A stretch of DNA of 38,141 nucleotides from the NCBI GenBank assembly GCA_945860065.1, contig CAMAPI010000013.1, positions 1 to 38,141 of the forward strand. Direction: 5' to 3'. This stretch comes from Chryseobacterium gleum. GTDB taxonomy: Bacteria; Bacteroidota; Bacteroidia; Flavobacteriales_D; Crocinitomicaceae. The notes under the pieces are model-generated. The model was given only the letters and a program-made list of their open reading frames with translations. It did no database searches and was not told where the DNA came from. The position numbers and the translations under genes are program-made. Positions 9,432 to 18,728 of this stretch are shown piece by piece. Within the stretch, counting starts at the first letter, position 1, and the number at the start of each line of letters is the position of its first letter.

Positions 9432-10040
9432 TTACTTAACGGCGAATTCAAAGAAAGTCGTACCGTTCAATTCTCCACGTAACTGATCGCCGATTTGTAT
9501 TGGTCCAACACCTGCTGGTGTTCCAGTGTAAATCAAGTCGCCTGTTTTTAGTGTCATGAATTGCGAAACATACGAAATGATTTCATCAATGGAAAAGATA
9601 AAATCCCGTGGATGTCCCGATTGTTTTAACTCATCGTTTTGGAAGAAGGTGAATTCTGCAGTTTCCAAATCGATGTCCGCTTTGTTGATCCATTTATCCG
9701 AAATGGCAGCGCTAGAATCAAATCCCTTTGCCTTTTCCCATGGAAGTCCATTTGCTTTGCAATGTTCTTGTATATCGCGTGCAGTGAAATCAATTCCTAA
9801 ACTAAATTCCGTGTAATATTTATGAGCAAATGCTTTTTCAATGTGTTTTCCTACTTTGTCGATTTTCACAATCAATTCACATTCAAAATGCAAATCTTTC
9901 GTAAAATCGGGATAATAAAAATCACCTTCTCGCAAGATAGCTGTATCTGGTTTTAGAAAGTACAATGGTTCTGTTGGAACAGCCGACTTCATTTCTTTCG
10001 CATGATCGGCATAGTTTCTACCAATGCATATGATTTTCAT
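9432..10040 (-). CDS. Fumarylacetoacetate hydrolase family protein
   Basis: MKIICIGRNYADHAKEM...FHFECELIVKI-like region (DLHFECELIVKI), GIDFTARDIQ, AKGFDSSAAIS, LKTGDLIYTGTPAGVGPIQIGD. Confidence 0.92.
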   Translation of the reverse strand: MKIICIGRNYADHAKEMKSAVPTEPLYFLKPDTAILREGDFYYPDFTKDLHFECELIVKIDKVGKHIEKAFAHKYYTEFSLGIDFTARDIQEHCKANGLPWEKAKGFDSSAAISDKWINKADIDLETAEFTFFQNDELKQSGHPRDFIFSIDEIISYVSQFMTLKTGDLIYTGTPAGVGPIQIGDQLRGELNGTTFFEFAVK

Positions 10041-10870
10041 GGTTTATTGAATTTTTGCTTGAGTAAATCGAGTTTGTCTTCCATCGGAATAGCGTCCTTC
10101 TCTGCTTTGATGCGTTCCATTTCTTTACGCAAAATTTGTTTCGTGTACAAAGGAAAATCCGCTTCGAGCATCCATCCATAGTAGCCAGGTTCTTCTTTGA
10201 ATACTTGGACAACACTTTTGTTTTTGTGTTTTCCGAAATTATAGATTAACTCGTTCTTTGCATTATACGCTAAACGACCAGCGAAATCTGCTAGTTGGAA
10301 ATCTCCGGCTTTGGAGAAGTCAGCCAGTGCATCAATATCCTTTGCTAAGCTCGGGTATTTCTCTAATTGAGCAAGCAACACTTCGTAGGTTGCCAACGTA
10401 TCGTAAATCGCATTGTGCGCATTCTCAATGGTTTTCCCACAATAAAATTGGTACGCAGCAGACAAAGTGCGTTGTTCCATTTTGTGAAAGATATTTTGAA
10501 CGTCCACAAAGCGACGATTGGATAAATCGAAATCATTTCCTGTACGAAGTAATTCCTCCGATAACACAGGAATATCGAATTTATTAGAATTGTATCCAGC
10601 TAAATCCGAAACTCCGATAAAAGCGAGAATTTCTGGTGCTAATTGCGCGAAAGTGGACTCGTTTTTTACCATTTCGTTACTCACGCCATGAATAGCCGTG
10701 CTTTCGTCAGCAATCACCATTTCAGGATTCACCAGGCGACTAAATTCTTCCGTCGTTCCATCAGGGAAAACTTTAAGGATAGCAATTTGAACAATGCGGT
10801 CCTTGGTGATTTGAAGTCCTGTTGTTTCTAAATCAAAAACACACAATGGACGCTTTAGTTGCAGGCTCAT
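10037..10870 (-). CDS. 3'-5' exonuclease (DnaQ/DNA polymerase III epsilon-like) with C-terminal ExoX-like domain
   Basis: VFDLETTGLQITKDRIVQIAILK (ExoI), YNSNKFDIPVL (ExoII), NAHNAIYDTLATYEVL (ExoIII-like), C-terminal FGKHKNKSVVQVFKEEPGYYGWMLEADFP. Confidence 0.9.
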   Translation of the reverse strand: MSLQLKRPLCVFDLETTGLQITKDRIVQIAILKVFPDGTTEEFSRLVNPEMVIADESTAIHGVSNEMVKNESTFAQLAPEILAFIGVSDLAGYNSNKFDIPVLSEELLRTGNDFDLSNRRFVDVQNIFHKMEQRTLSAAYQFYCGKTIENAHNAIYDTLATYEVLLAQLEKYPSLAKDIDALADFSKAGDFQLADFAGRLAYNAKNELIYNFGKHKNKSVVQVFKEEPGYYGWMLEADFPLYTKQILRKEMERIKAEKDAIPMEDKLDLLKQKFNKP

Positions 10871-10876
10871 AACTGC

Positions 10877-12223
10877 TTAAATTGGCATGTTTGGATCGAA
10901 GCTCTCTAAGTAATCAGCCACTCGACGAACAAATTGTCCACCCAATGCTCCATCTACCACACGGTGATCGTAGGAGTGAGATAAGAACATTTTGTGACGA
11001 ATACCAATGAAATCACCTTCCGGTGTTTCGATCACAGCAGGAACCTTGCGAATCGCTCCAAGTGCCATAATTGCTACTTGCGGCTGATTGATAATGGGTG
11101 TTCCCATCACATTACCGAAAGACCCTACGTTTGTTACTGTATAAGTTCCGCCTTGAATATCCTCTGGTTTCAATTTGTTGTTACGTGCGCTGTCTGCCAA
11201 TCCGTTTACGGCTTTTGTTAATCCAATAAGGTTTAACTGGTCCGCGTTTTTAATGACTGGCACGATTAAATTTCCAGAAGGCAATGCTGTTGCCATTCCG
11301 ATGTTGATGTCTTTGCGTTTGATGATCGTTGTTCCTGAAACAGAAACATTGATCATTGGGAAATCCTTGATGGCTTTCACAATAGCTTCAATCAAAATCG
11401 GTGTATACGTAATGTTTTGTCCTTCGCGTTGTTTGAAGGTGTTTTTCACTTTTTCTCTCCATTTCACAATGTTTGTTACGTCCGCTTCCACGTACGATGT
11501 AACGTGTGGAGAAACGTGCACAGACATCAACATGTGGTCAGCAATCAGCTTGCGCATGCGGTCCATTTCGATGATTTCATCACCTGGATTCGGCAGTACA
11601 ATCGGTTCCTTAATTTGCATAAAGGAAGCGTTAGAGGGCGTTGTTGGTAGCGCTGCTTTTACAGGAGCAGCAGATGTATATGAAAGCGCAGCAGCAACTG
11701 GAGCTGAGCCACGATTTTCTAAATAGGAAAGGATATCTTTTTTCGTTACTCGTCCGTCTTGACCTGATCCGGTAATTCCTTCTAATTGACTTGCGGAAAC
11801 CCCTTCTTTTTCAGCGATTTTTCGAACTAATGGAGAAAAGAATTTTCCGTTTACTCCATTTTTTGGAATTGCTGTTGTTTCAGATGAAGTCGCAACCGGA
11901 GCAGCAACTATCGCAGCTGAAGTAGTAGAATCTGCAACAACGGGCGTTTCTTCTTTTGTATTTTGAGTAGTACTTGTTGTGCCATCAGTAGATAAAATCG
12001 CAATCACGTCACCAACTTGTGCAACTTGGTCTTTTTCAAAAAGGATTTTGATTAATACGCCTGCGCCCTCAGATGGAAGTTCATTGTCAACTTTATCGGT
12101 CGCAACCTCCACTAAAGGTTCGTCCATTGCAACGGAATCCCCTACATTTTTCAACCAATTGGTAATGGTAGCTTCTGTCACACTTTCTCCCATTTTGGGA
12201 AGACGGATTTCTATTTCTGCCAT
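10877..12223 (-). CDS. Dihydrolipoamide acyltransferase (2-oxo acid dehydrogenase E2 component)
   Basis: Lipoyl domain EVATDKVDNELPSEGAGVL; peripheral subunit-binding domain FFSPLVRKIAEKEGVSASQLEGITGSGQDGRVTKKDIL; catalytic domain with SHSYDHRVVDGALGGQFVRRVADYLE. Confidence 0.94.
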   Translation of the reverse strand: MAEIEIRLPKMGESVTEATITNWLKNVGDSVAMDEPLVEVATDKVDNELPSEGAGVLIKILFEKDQVAQVGDVIAILSTDGTTSTTQNTKEETPVVADSTTSAAIVAAPVATSSETTAIPKNGVNGKFFSPLVRKIAEKEGVSASQLEGITGSGQDGRVTKKDILSYLENRGSAPVAAALSYTSAAPVKAALPTTPSNASFMQIKEPIVLPNPGDEIIEMDRMRKLIADHMLMSVHVSPHVTSYVEADVTNIVKWREKVKNTFKQREGQNITYTPILIEAIVKAIKDFPMINVSVSGTTIIKRKDINIGMATALPSGNLIVPVIKNADQLNLIGLTKAVNGLADSARNNKLKPEDIQGGTYTVTNVGSFGNVMGTPIINQPQVAIMALGAIRKVPAVIETPEGDFIGIRHKMFLSHSYDHRVVDGALGGQFVRRVADYLESFDPNMPI

Positions 12224-12258
12224 AGTTTACGTGTAAATTGATGTCTTTTACTTGGGCG

Positions 12259-12266
12259 CAAAGTTA
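12259..12266 (-). promoter_or_regulatory. Candidate Bacteroidetes -7 element (TAACTTTG on minus strand) upstream of the E2 gene
   Basis: Plus-strand CAAAGTTA = TAnnTTTG on minus, 35 nt upstream of the E2 start. No well-spaced -33 TTTG element identified. Confidence 0.4.
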
Positions 12267-12291
12267 TGGAAAAAATATGCAAATCGTGTAT

Positions 12292-14241
12292 TTAGTTGCG
12301 ATCGAGTGAACGGAAATTTCGAAGAATACTGCGAATGTCAAATAGCGGCGTATAATCACGTGAGTAAATCAAGAAAAATCGCTCGCGATCTTCTTTTGAG
12401 CTAAGTTGCAGGTGGTCGAATGGTCCAATGATACTTTGCTTTTGTTTGGATTTGGTAAGTGTCTCTTTTTCAGTATATCCAACAAATGTCTTTCTTCCAA
12501 TAAACACGGAAAACAATTGATGAATCAATCGTTTTTTGTACTGAAAGATCCAGATATGAAATGGAAGGGTGAGGATAAATAGTCCAGCGAATACTACATC
12601 TATCAAACGTTTGACACGTTTATTTTCTGGATGACTCAGGGAATTAAAATTAAGTACATACAATTCTCCCGCTCGATCGATGGAGTTACTACCAATGAGA
12701 AAACTTGTGTCTGGTTGCGCGATTTTAAATTCCAGGTCAACAGCGGATGTCTGTGTCATCCAGTGAATGATTTCTGAGGAACTTAAGGACTTGGCAGAGA
12801 AAATGACTTCGTTGATTTTATGTACAGAAACGATTTCACTGAGTTGTGCAAGATTTCCAATACTTCCTGGGAATTTCTCTTGATTAGAAACTCCAATGAT
12901 GGAGTCAATCTGTGGATAGGTGTTTTCTAATAGCTGCTTTACACGCAAGAATTCCGCTTCATCTCCGATTATGGCAAATCTTTTCTTAGGTAATTTGGTA
13001 AGTCCAAGGTTGCCGTGAAAAATGAGTTCGTACAAAAATCGAATCACGAAAAAACTAGCAATATATAGGATTGCGCCTAATAAAATGTACAAACGGGAAA
13101 ACTGCCATTCTTTAGGGAGTAAGGCATAGCTTGACAATATAAAGATGGTTCCGAAGAAAATGGATTTAAAAATCAAACGGTGACGACTTCCTTTGTCATA
13201 GATTCCAAATACCAATCCGGATAACATCCAGGTAAGAGCATAACTTGGAATTAAATAATTCGTCGCGATTTCTGGAAAAAGAATGTCTTTCATTTTCCAT
13301 CTATCCGCTAGGAGGTAAAGTCCACTAAGACTAACAGCAAGATCAATCACAGGAAAGGAAATTTGCTCGATGAACCGGCGAATTATCGAGATGGACGCGC
13401 GTAAATAAATGGCTAAATGTATCGCTGCGGAGAAAAGCTTCGCATTGTTTTGCGAAAAGTGTTTCTTCGCAAAAATGACCATCGCACGGTAAAAAACAAA
13501 GACGTAATTGACGGAACTCTTTTTTGTACTTTCGCCTTTATAGTGTATGATTTTCGTCTCTGGGAAATAATAATTTTTGTAGCCGCCTAATTGAATGCGG
13601 TAGGATAAATCAATGTCCTCCCCGTACATGAAAAATGTTTCGTCTAAGAGTCCAACCTTGTCTAGCGTTTCTTTGCGCATCAACATAAATGCACCACTTA
13701 GTACATCCACCTCATTAGTGTCGAATTCACTCAAATAACCAAGGTGATAGCGTCCAAAACGTTTCGATTTAGGAAAAAGCTTCGATAGTCCAAAAATTTT
13801 GTAAAAAGCCACCATTGGTGTTGGTAATCCACGTTTCGATTCTGGAAGAAAACGTCCTTTTCCATCGACCATCCGTACACCAAGTCCACCCGCATCTGAA
13901 TGCTCGTCCATGAACGAAACGACCTTCGAGAATGTGTCTTCTTCAACAACCGTATCTGGATTTAACAACAATAAGTAACGTGCGTCTGAAATGGATAATG
14001 CTTGATTGTTGGCACGGGAAAACCCAACATTTTCTTTGTTGGCAATTAAATTTATTTGTGGGAATTTGGACTGAACCATTTCAACGGATTCGTCCACACT
14101 ATTATTGTCGATCACAAAAACTTGAACATTTAATGTTTTACTCGCTGCCAAAACAGCATTCAAACATTGTTCTAGGAAATACGTGACATTGTAATTTACA
14201 ATGACAACGCTCAAGTCAAATGTTGGTGTTTGCTTATCCAT
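12292..14241 (-). CDS. Family 2 glycosyltransferase fused to a membrane/Rossmann region resembling the N-terminal half of polyprenyl-phosphate sugar transferases
   Basis: GT2: DLSVVIVNYNVTYFLEQCLNAVLAAS, VFVIDNNSVDESVEMV, LLLLNPDTVVEEDT, DVLSGAFMLMRKETLDKVGLLDETFFMYGEDIDLSYR; followed by TM helices, KKRFAIIGDEAEFLRVKQLLE, and KRLIDVVFAGLFILTLP. Confidence 0.85.
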   Translation of the reverse strand: MDKQTPTFDLSVVIVNYNVTYFLEQCLNAVLAASKTLNVQVFVIDNNSVDESVEMVQSKFPQINLIANKENVGFSRANNQALSISDARYLLLLNPDTVVEEDTFSKVVSFMDEHSDAGGLGVRMVDGKGRFLPESKRGLPTPMVAFYKIFGLSKLFPKSKRFGRYHLGYLSEFDTNEVDVLSGAFMLMRKETLDKVGLLDETFFMYGEDIDLSYRIQLGGYKNYYFPETKIIHYKGESTKKSSVNYVFVFYRAMVIFAKKHFSQNNAKLFSAAIHLAIYLRASISIIRRFIEQISFPVIDLAVSLSGLYLLADRWKMKDILFPEIATNYLIPSYALTWMLSGLVFGIYDKGSRHRLIFKSIFFGTIFILSSYALLPKEWQFSRLYILLGAILYIASFFVIRFLYELIFHGNLGLTKLPKKRFAIIGDEAEFLRVKQLLENTYPQIDSIIGVSNQEKFPGSIGNLAQLSEIVSVHKINEVIFSAKSLSSSEIIHWMTQTSAVDLEFKIAQPDTSFLIGSNSIDRAGELYVLNFNSLSHPENKRVKRLIDVVFAGLFILTLPFHIWIFQYKKRLIHQLFSVFIGRKTFVGYTEKETLTKSKQKQSIIGPFDHLQLSSKEDRERFFLIYSRDYTPLFDIRSILRNFRSLDRN

Positions 14242-14617
14242 TTGCTAAAGCTATACACGATATTTCGATGTTCACATCTAGGGGCAGTCTAGAAACCTGC
14301 ACCGTTTCCCTCGCTGGAGGAATTCCAGGAAAATAAGATGCATAAATGGCATTGACAGCTTGAAAATCGTCTAAATCCTTCAAGAAAATACTCGTTTTTA
14401 CCACCTGTTCGATGTCCAAACCAGCCGCTTCCAACAATGCTTCTATGTTTTTCATGACACGATGCGTAGCCTCTTCAATGCTGTCCATTTCTAATTCACC
14501 AGTGCTTGGATTTAATGGAATTTGTCCGCTAACAAACAACATTCCTCCTGCCAAAATCGCTTGACTATATGGACCAACTGGAGCTGGGGCATTGTGGATT
14601 TGTATGGCTTTTTTCAT
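14234..14617 (-). CDS. ridA: RidA family reactive intermediate/imine deaminase
   Basis: MKKAIQIHNAPAPVGPYSQAILAGGMLFVSGQIPLNPSTGEL...VMKNIEALLEAAGLDIEQVVKTSIFLKDL...PARETVQVSRLPLDVNIEISCIA. Confidence 0.93.
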   Translation of the reverse strand: MKKAIQIHNAPAPVGPYSQAILAGGMLFVSGQIPLNPSTGELEMDSIEEATHRVMKNIEALLEAAGLDIEQVVKTSIFLKDLDDFQAVNAIYASYFPGIPPARETVQVSRLPLDVNIEISCIALANG

Positions 14618-14654
14618 CGTATTTTGTTTATCCTTCGGATTGAGCGATTTTTTC

Positions 14655-14662
14655 TACTTTTG
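14655..14662 (+). promoter_or_regulatory. Candidate -7 promoter element TACTTTTG upstream of the glutamine amidotransferase gene
   Basis: TAnnTTTG match 23 nt before the ATG at 14686, in the divergent intergenic region. Confidence 0.35.
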
Positions 14663-14685
14663 CAAAGTAACAAAAATCAAAGAAC

Positions 14686-15250
14686 GTGAAGGTAGTACTA
14701 GTGGATTTTTATGATTCTTTCACCTTCAATCTGTCTCATTATTTTGAACAACTAAACGTAGAGGTAACTGTCATTCGGCATGATTATTTGAATTTTATGG
14801 AATTAAATTCCTTTGATGCCATTGTTCTTTCACCTGGACCTGGACTTCCATCGGAAAAAAAAAAACCTGATGGAGCTACTGTTGATGTATATCGGAAAGA
14901 AACCCATTTTAGGTGTTTGTTTAGGAATGCAAGCAATCGCATTACACTTTGGCGCCTCCTTGGAAAATCAGCAAGAAGTGAAGCATGGCGTTCAGGAAAA
15001 ATTGATTATCAAAGACCATTCTGGATTGTTTCAAGGACTTCCAGCGGACTTTCTCGTTGGACTATACCATAGTTGGAAAGTAGTGAGTTTACCGGAAGAA
15101 TGGCAAACATCTCAACTTGAAAATGGCGTGGCCATGTCAATCGAAGTCCCGAATCTACAGGTCTACGCTGTCCAATTTCATCCGGAATCTATTTTGACAG
15201 AAAACGGACTTCATATACTCAGTAATTTCATTCAATACGCGAAATCATGA
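14686..15250 (+). pseudogene. Anthranilate/aminodeoxychorismate synthase component II (TrpG/PabA glutamine amidotransferase), split by a frameshift at an A11 run
   Basis: ORF 14686..15072 gives MKVVLVDFYDSFTFNLSHYFEQL...DAIVLSPGPGLPSEKK; ORF ending 15250 continues NLMELLLMYIGKKPILGVCLGMQAIALHFG...QFHPESILTENG. Removing one A from the 14855..14865 run joins them as SPGPGLPSEKKNLMELLLMY. May be a real pseudogene, slippage-decoded, or a sequencing error. Confidence 0.85.
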
Positions 15251-15696
15251 TGTCAAAATTAATGTTGATACTATTTGCAGTGATGGTGCATCTGCAACTC
15301 TCGGCCCAAAGTTGCATAGGCTATTGGATTACCATCGATGATGAAAGTGGACTTAAGAAATCCATCGTGGAATTGTATAAAAAGGATGGGGAAATGCACG
15401 GAAAAGTCGTTTACATCTATAAAAGAGGAAAAGATGGTCCTCATTCTCTATGCGATCAATGCGAAGGAAACCTAAAAAACAAACCAGTGATGGGAATGCA
15501 AATCGTTAAAAATTTGAACTGGGATGGCAGCGAATGGGATGGTGGAACCATTTTAGATCCAGATAACGGCAAGGTCTACGATGCGAAAATTTGGATCAAT
15601 CCAGAAAATTACACAAAACTAAATGTGAGGGGTTACATAGGACCTTTCTTTCGCACACAAACATGGATAAAAACAGAAAAAATCCCTACGGAATAA
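15247..15696 (+). CDS. DUF2147 domain secreted protein
   Basis: Signal peptide MMSKLMLILFAVMVHLQLSAQ; GYWITIDDESGLKKSIVELYKKDGEMHGKVV...GGTILDPDNGKVYDAKIWI...LNVRGYIGPFFRTQTWIK. Confidence 0.85.
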   Translation: MMSKLMLILFAVMVHLQLSAQSCIGYWITIDDESGLKKSIVELYKKDGEMHGKVVYIYKRGKDGPHSLCDQCEGNLKNKPVMGMQIVKNLNWDGSEWDGGTILDPDNGKVYDAKIWINPENYTKLNVRGYIGPFFRTQTWIKTEKIPTE

Positions 15697-15758
15697 AACC
15701 TTTTTGTTACTCCTTTGTTTAACTTTTTATATTAAATCACAAACGAACATTAAACAAA

Positions 15759-18176
15759 ATGAAGTCATTTTTCACCGTCTTATTTACCTTATTAATTTTC
15801 AGTGTCTTGCAAGCTCAGAACGGTGTCGTTCGGGGACGTGTCTACAATGCTCAAACAAATACATCCATTGAAGGCGCAAAAGTGCAACTCATTGAACAAG
15901 CAAAAGGAACCATTACGAAAGTGGATGGGACATTCGAACTCACGGGACTTAAACCGGGTGTTTATTCCTTTAAAGCAGTTTCCATTGGATTTACAGAAGC
16001 GATCATCAATGAAATTACCGTAACCAATGCCAGAGCCGTCGATTTGGACTTCGCACTAGAAGAATTAGTGAGCAACCAAAAGGAGGTCATTGTCAAAGCG
16101 TCCCCATTTGTACGAAAAGCGGAATCGCCTAACTCCTTAAAAACCCTAAATGCAACGGAAATCGAACGACTTCCAGGTGCGAATCGCGATGTGAGTCGAG
16201 TGATTGCTGCATTGCCAGGTGTTGCTTCACGCGCAACGTTTCGAAACGACATCATCATCCGAGGTGGTTCGCCAGGAGAAAATAAGTTTTATTTGGATGG
16301 AATCGAAGTGCCAAACATCAATCACTTTGCAACACAAGGAAGTAGTGGAGGTCCAGTTGGACTTTTAAACGTAAACTTTATTCGCGAAGTAGATTTTTAC
16401 TCAGGAGCGTTTCCTGCAAATCGTGCGAACGGACTCAGTTCTGTCTTAGCATTTAAACAAAAAGATGGAAATAAGGACGCACTTATCTCTAATTTCACCT
16501 TGGGTTCCAGCGATGCAGGTTTAACCTTTGATGGGCCATTGGGTAAAAAAGCAGATTTCATTTTTTCGGCACGGAAATCCTACTTGCAATTTTTATTTAT
16601 GGCTTTGAAATTACCGATTTTGCCTTCATACAACGATAGTCAATTCAAAATCAACTATAAAGTCAACGAGAAAAACAAAGTAACCATCATTGGTTTAGGA
16701 GCTTTGGATAATTTTGATGTGAATACAGACGTGAATGCGTCGGTTACAGATACAGCTGCAAGGGAATACAACAATTTCATCATCAACAACTTGCCGATTC
16801 AAAAACAATGGAATTATACGATGGGTGTCAATTGGATTCACTATTCGAAACACTCGTATCAAAATATTGTCGCAAGTAGAAACATGCTAAATAACGCTGC
16901 TTACCGCTACAAAGACCGCATCGAAACACCAGCAAATTTGTTGCAGGATTACCGATCCTTTGAAGCAGAGAACAAATTCCGTTTTGAGCATACGTATACG
17001 AAAAATGGATGGAAAGTTAACACTGGATTTGCATACGAATACGCGCGTTATTTCTCCTCAACGTATAACAATATCACTATTCAAGGTTTCCCTGTCACGA
17101 TCGACTTTAAATCGAACTTGTTCATGAGTAAAATGGCGGCATTCGGACAAGTGAGTAAAGCTTTCTTCAAAGATAAATTGAATGCATCTTTCGGTTTGAG
17201 AACGGATTTCTCTAATTACTCAAAAAGCATGATGAATCCCTTGGATCAGCTTTCTCCAAGTTTAGCATTGTCCTACCGAATCTCCGATCAAATTGCCTTA
17301 AACGGAAGCGTTGCAAGGTATCACCAATTGCCATCCTACACGATTTTAGGGTATAGAAACGCGCAAGGAACATTGGTCAATCAACAAAATGAAGTCAAGT
17401 ACATTCAAGCAGATCATTTTGTGATCGGAAGTGAATTCTTGACAAAAATGAATTCCCGTTTTACTTTGGAAGGTTTCTACAAAAAGTACAACCGTTATCC
17501 ATTCTCCTTAAAGGATTCTTTGTGCTTGGCGAATGTCGGATCTGATTTCGGTGTCATTGGTAACGAAGAAGTAAAATCCATTTCAAAAGGAAGATCTTAC
17601 GGAATGGAATTCTTGTTTCAACAAAAATTATTTAAAGGTTATTACGCCATTCTTGCTTACACGTTTGTGAACTCGGAGTTTCAGGATAAAAACGGAACAT
17701 ACGTTCCAACAGCATGGGACAGTAAACACATCGTCTCATTGACAGGTGGGAAACGTTTCAAAAATGGATGGGAAATCGGAATGCGTTGGTTGTTTTCGGG
17801 TGGATCACCGTATACTCCATATGATGTGGAAACCTCAACATTGATACAAAACTGGGACATCAATGGACTAGGGGTTTTAGATTATTCTTTGTTGAATACA
17901 CAACGTGAGTCTAGTTTTCATCAATTGAATGTCCGCGTGGACAAAAAATGGTACTTCGAAAAATTGACATTAAATTTCTATTTGGACATTCAAAATGCAT
18001 ATGGATATAAAGCGAAGTTAGCTCCGATTATGCTTGTGGAAACTGATTCCAATGGAACGCCAATTGTTGACCCGGCCAATCCTGGACATTACAAAGCAAA
18101 GTTCATTGCGAACTCTAATGGAATTGTACAGCCAACATTGGGAATCATTGTCGAATTTGCCAACAAGAAAAAATAA
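15759..18176 (+). CDS. TonB-dependent receptor with carboxypeptidase-regulatory-like N-terminal domain
   Basis: Signal peptide MKSFFTVLFTLLIFSVLQAQ; GVVRGRVYNAQTNTSIEGAKV...; plug IERLPGANRDVSRVIAALPGVASRATFRNDIIIRGGSPGENKFYLDGIEVPNINHFATQG. Confidence 0.92.
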   Translation: MKSFFTVLFTLLIFSVLQAQNGVVRGRVYNAQTNTSIEGAKVQLIEQAKGTITKVDGTFELTGLKPGVYSFKAVSIGFTEAIINEITVTNARAVDLDFALEELVSNQKEVIVKASPFVRKAESPNSLKTLNATEIERLPGANRDVSRVIAALPGVASRATFRNDIIIRGGSPGENKFYLDGIEVPNINHFATQGSSGGPVGLLNVNFIREVDFYSGAFPANRANGLSSVLAFKQKDGNKDALISNFTLGSSDAGLTFDGPLGKKADFIFSARKSYLQFLFMALKLPILPSYNDSQFKINYKVNEKNKVTIIGLGALDNFDVNTDVNASVTDTAAREYNNFIINNLPIQKQWNYTMGVNWIHYSKHSYQNIVASRNMLNNAAYRYKDRIETPANLLQDYRSFEAENKFRFEHTYTKNGWKVNTGFAYEYARYFSSTYNNITIQGFPVTIDFKSNLFMSKMAAFGQVSKAFFKDKLNASFGLRTDFSNYSKSMMNPLDQLSPSLALSYRISDQIALNGSVARYHQLPSYTILGYRNAQGTLVNQQNEVKYIQADHFVIGSEFLTKMNSRFTLEGFYKKYNRYPFSLKDSLCLANVGSDFGVIGNEEVKSISKGRSYGMEFLFQQKLFKGYYAILAYTFVNSEFQDKNGTYVPTAWDSKHIVSLTGGKRFKNGWEIGMRWLFSGGSPYTPYDVETSTLIQNWDINGLGVLDYSLLNTQRESSFHQLNVRVDKKWYFEKLTLNFYLDIQNAYGYKAKLAPIMLVETDSNGTPIVDPANPGHYKAKFIANSNGIVQPTLGIIVEFANKKK

Positions 18177-18219
18177 CAATCTAGTCATCTAGTTGAATGT
18201 AGGATCACGGAAAAATCCA

Positions 18220-18227
18220 TATCTTTG
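18220..18227 (+). promoter_or_regulatory. Candidate -7 promoter element TATCTTTG upstream of ndk
   Basis: Exact TAnnTTTG, 19 nt before the ndk ATG at 18246; nearest upstream TTG (18193..18195) gives a longer than usual spacer. Confidence 0.45.
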
Positions 18228-18245
18228 CAATCAAATTAGAAAAAA

Positions 18246-18665
18246 ATGGCAACAAACCGAACTTTTACAATGCTTAAGCCTGATGCAATCGAAAACGGGC
18301 ACATGGGAAAAATCATCGATATGATTATCTCTGCAGGATTCCAGATTAAAGCGATGAAATACACAACTTTATCTGACGATCAAGCAAAAAAATTCTATGA
18401 AGTACACGCTGAGCGTCCTTTCTACGGTGAATTAGTTGAATATATGACTTCTGGACCAATCGTAGCGGCAATCTTAGAAAAAGATAATGCAGTTGCTGAT
18501 TTCCGTGCTTTAATTGGCGCGACAGATCCAGCAGATGCGGCAGACGGAACAATCCGTAAGTCGTATGCAGAAAGCAAAGCGAAAAATGCAGTTCACGGTT
18601 CTGACTCTGATGAGAATGCAGAAATCGAAGGACAATTCCATTTTACAGCGGCAGAGATTTTTTAA
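18246..18665 (+). CDS. ndk: Nucleoside diphosphate kinase
   Basis: [24 protein letters not shown]...[29 protein letters not shown]...[38 protein letters not shown]. Confidence 0.97.
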   Translation: MATNRTFTMLKPDAIENGHMGKIIDMIISAGFQIKAMKYTTLSDDQAKKFYEVHAERPFYGELVEYMTSGPIVAAILEKDNAVADFRALIGATDPADAADGTIRKSYAESKAKNAVHGSDSDENAEIEGQFHFTAAEIF

Positions 18666-18687
18666 TTTCTGGACAAGCATATTTATG

Positions 18688-18712
18688 AAAAGACCGCATT
18701 GCGGTCTTTTTT
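18688..18712 (+). terminator. Intrinsic terminator after ndk
   Basis: AAAAGACCGC-ATT-GCGGTCTTTTTT: perfect 10-bp stem, 3-nt loop, T run. Confidence 0.9.
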
Positions 18713-18728
18713 CATTCCATAGCATACC

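Noticed and set aside
11175-11726. 183-aa plus-strand ORF antisense to the E2 gene
   Set aside because: Lies wholly within a clear E2 coding region on the other strand; low-complexity translation with no recognisable family. The same applies to antisense ORFs such as 8807..9295, 6094..6417, 33947..34363 and 33584..33925.
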